Part shown: positions 63,351 through 64,000 of the stretch, one piece after another | Numbering within the stretch: position 1 is the first letter of the stretch | Layout: every line of letters begins with the position of its first letter | Assembly: GCA_017516745.1 (NCBI GenBank) | Contig: JAFXBF010000002.1 | Location: forward strand, 124,001 to 188,000 | DNA: 64,000 nt | Direction of reading: 5' to 3' | From: Clostridia bacterium | GTDB lineage: Bacteria > Bacillota > Clostridia > Oscillospirales > Acutalibacteraceae | Notes under the pieces: model-generated | What the model saw: only the letters and a program-made list of their open reading frames with translations | Told to the model about the DNA's origin: nothing | Database searches by the model: none | Made by a program: the position numbers and the translations under genes

Positions 63351-64000
63351 ATGTCACGTGCTGATGAATTGTATGCAAAGCACAGTAAATCTCAACGAGC
63401 TCTACGTGAGATTGAAAACGAAAGAGCACAACGAGAGGCAGAGGAAAGCGCCCGTATTGCACGAGAAGCCACTGAACAACAACGCATAGCTGCCGAAAAG
63501 GCGGAACGAGAGAAAAATCGAAAATTGCCTTCGGTTTCACAAATGCAAACCACGACTTCGCTTGATATGGCAGATTCCGCATTGCAGATTGAGCAACGCA
63601 ATCGTGAAAACCGTGTTGCTGAAATTATGAAGCAATCGCAGGAACAGGTACAGCCTAAGGCAGAGAAACAACAGAAGAAAAAGGCTGTTGTTGAATCGCA
63701 CAATAACAAGTGGGAGCCCGAAGTTAAGGTTGATAAGCCTGTTACTAAAGAGCAAGCTCAAGTGCAGTATCAGAAAGAATACGAGCGTGAGCAAAACCGT
63801 ATTGAAGCAGAAAAGCAATTAAGAGATTATGAGGAAATAGGCAGAGAATACCCCGTGCTCGGTACGGCGTTAAGCGGTGCAACAAATCTCGGCTCCGTAG
63901 CAGGACTTGCCGAGGTCGGTAAAGCAGCTTTTGATAAAGATTACGAAGTTGACCCTAACTCTCCGTACTTCGCTCCGCAGAGAATAACACAAGCGTTACG
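63351..64000 (+). CDS. Large virion protein, partial (runs off the right edge)
   Basis: First 216 codons of an open gene starting at ATG 63351 (AAGGGGGAT upstream). Residues 1-170 are a highly charged coiled coil (ENERAQREAEESARIAREATEQQRIAAEKAERE). Then REYPVLGTALSGATNLGSVAGLAEVGKAAFDKDYEVDPNSPYFAPQRITQAL begins a Gly/Ala-rich membrane-active-like stretch. Probably a large internal/ejection protein with possible peptidoglycan-degrading domains further on, which cannot be seen here. Confidence 0.68.
   Translation, partial: MSRADELYAKHSKSQRALREIENERAQREAEESARIAREATEQQRIAAEKAEREKNRKLPSVSQMQTTTSLDMADSALQIEQRNRENRVAEIMKQSQEQVQPKAEKQQKKKAVVESHNNKWEPEVKVDKPVTKEQAQVQYQKEYEREQNRIEAEKQLRDYEEIGREYPVLGTALSGATNLGSVAGLAEVGKAAFDKDYEVDPNSPYFAPQRITQAL

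Overview
The window looks like a chromosome segment of a gut Clostridia-type Firmicute, probably Oscillospiraceae/Ruminococcaceae-like. This rests on strong AGGAGG-type ribosome sites, ATG/GTG/TTG starts, UppP, TTTEAP-linker lipoproteins, a GPH sugar symporter beside a GH38 mannosidase, TnpV, and a large serine recombinase with a ParB-like partner. No rRNA or species marker is present, so the species cannot be named. Three blocks follow each other.

Block 1 (1-15435) is host-like sequence of moderate GC. It holds a glycan locus (a GH38 alpha-mannosidase running off the left edge, an unrecognised 593-aa probable (alpha/alpha)-barrel protein, a GPH-family symporter), a cysteine-rich YkgJ-like protein, an Amidase_6 protein, a DUF554 membrane protein, and two tandem paralogous lipoproteins. 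Three calcineurin-like phosphoesterases, a patatin-like lipase and UppP follow.

Block 2 (about 15440-33510) is an A+T-rich accessory island lying between an intact tRNA-Ala(GGC) (15812-15887) and a second 59-bp copy of that tRNA's 3' part (33452-33510). Just before the tRNA are an array of five small hairpins phased every 21-22 bp by the constant linker ATATCAC and two identical truncated tRNA 5' halves. The island carries a frame-broken zinc-ribbon/nuclease gene, a large serine recombinase with an 80-aa partner and a ParB-like protein, and a small chaperone-like protein. Upstream of these is a promoter-to-terminator RNA of about 260 nt. Then come a run of small secreted or membrane hypotheticals (one with an amber stop), an XRE/membrane protein pair, TnpV, and a 1192-aa protein that joins a TIR domain, a PD-(D/E)XK nuclease domain and a NACHT ATPase. 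That protein is the strongest candidate here for an unusual antiphage defence system.

Block 3 (about 33452 to beyond 64000) is a temperate prophage with a short-tailed (podovirus-like) virion plan. In order it has a tyrosine integrase, a CI-like/Cro-like switch with visible operators, and early genes (ERF annealing protein, PD-(D/E)XK exonuclease, ERCC4 nuclease, SSB). Then come C5-cytosine and N6-adenine methyltransferases, a radical SAM protein, a frameshifted PAPS-reductase-like protein, an ASCH-like protein and small cysteine-rich proteins. The replication initiator carries internal iterons, and next to it is a DnaC-like loader. A late regulator, a reverse-strand small-gene cassette, terminase subunits, portal, scaffold, capsid, a tRNA-Gln, head-tail connector, tail-nozzle-like and ejection-type proteins follow. 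The right end lies outside the window. The simplest history is two elements integrated in tandem at one tRNA-Ala gene.
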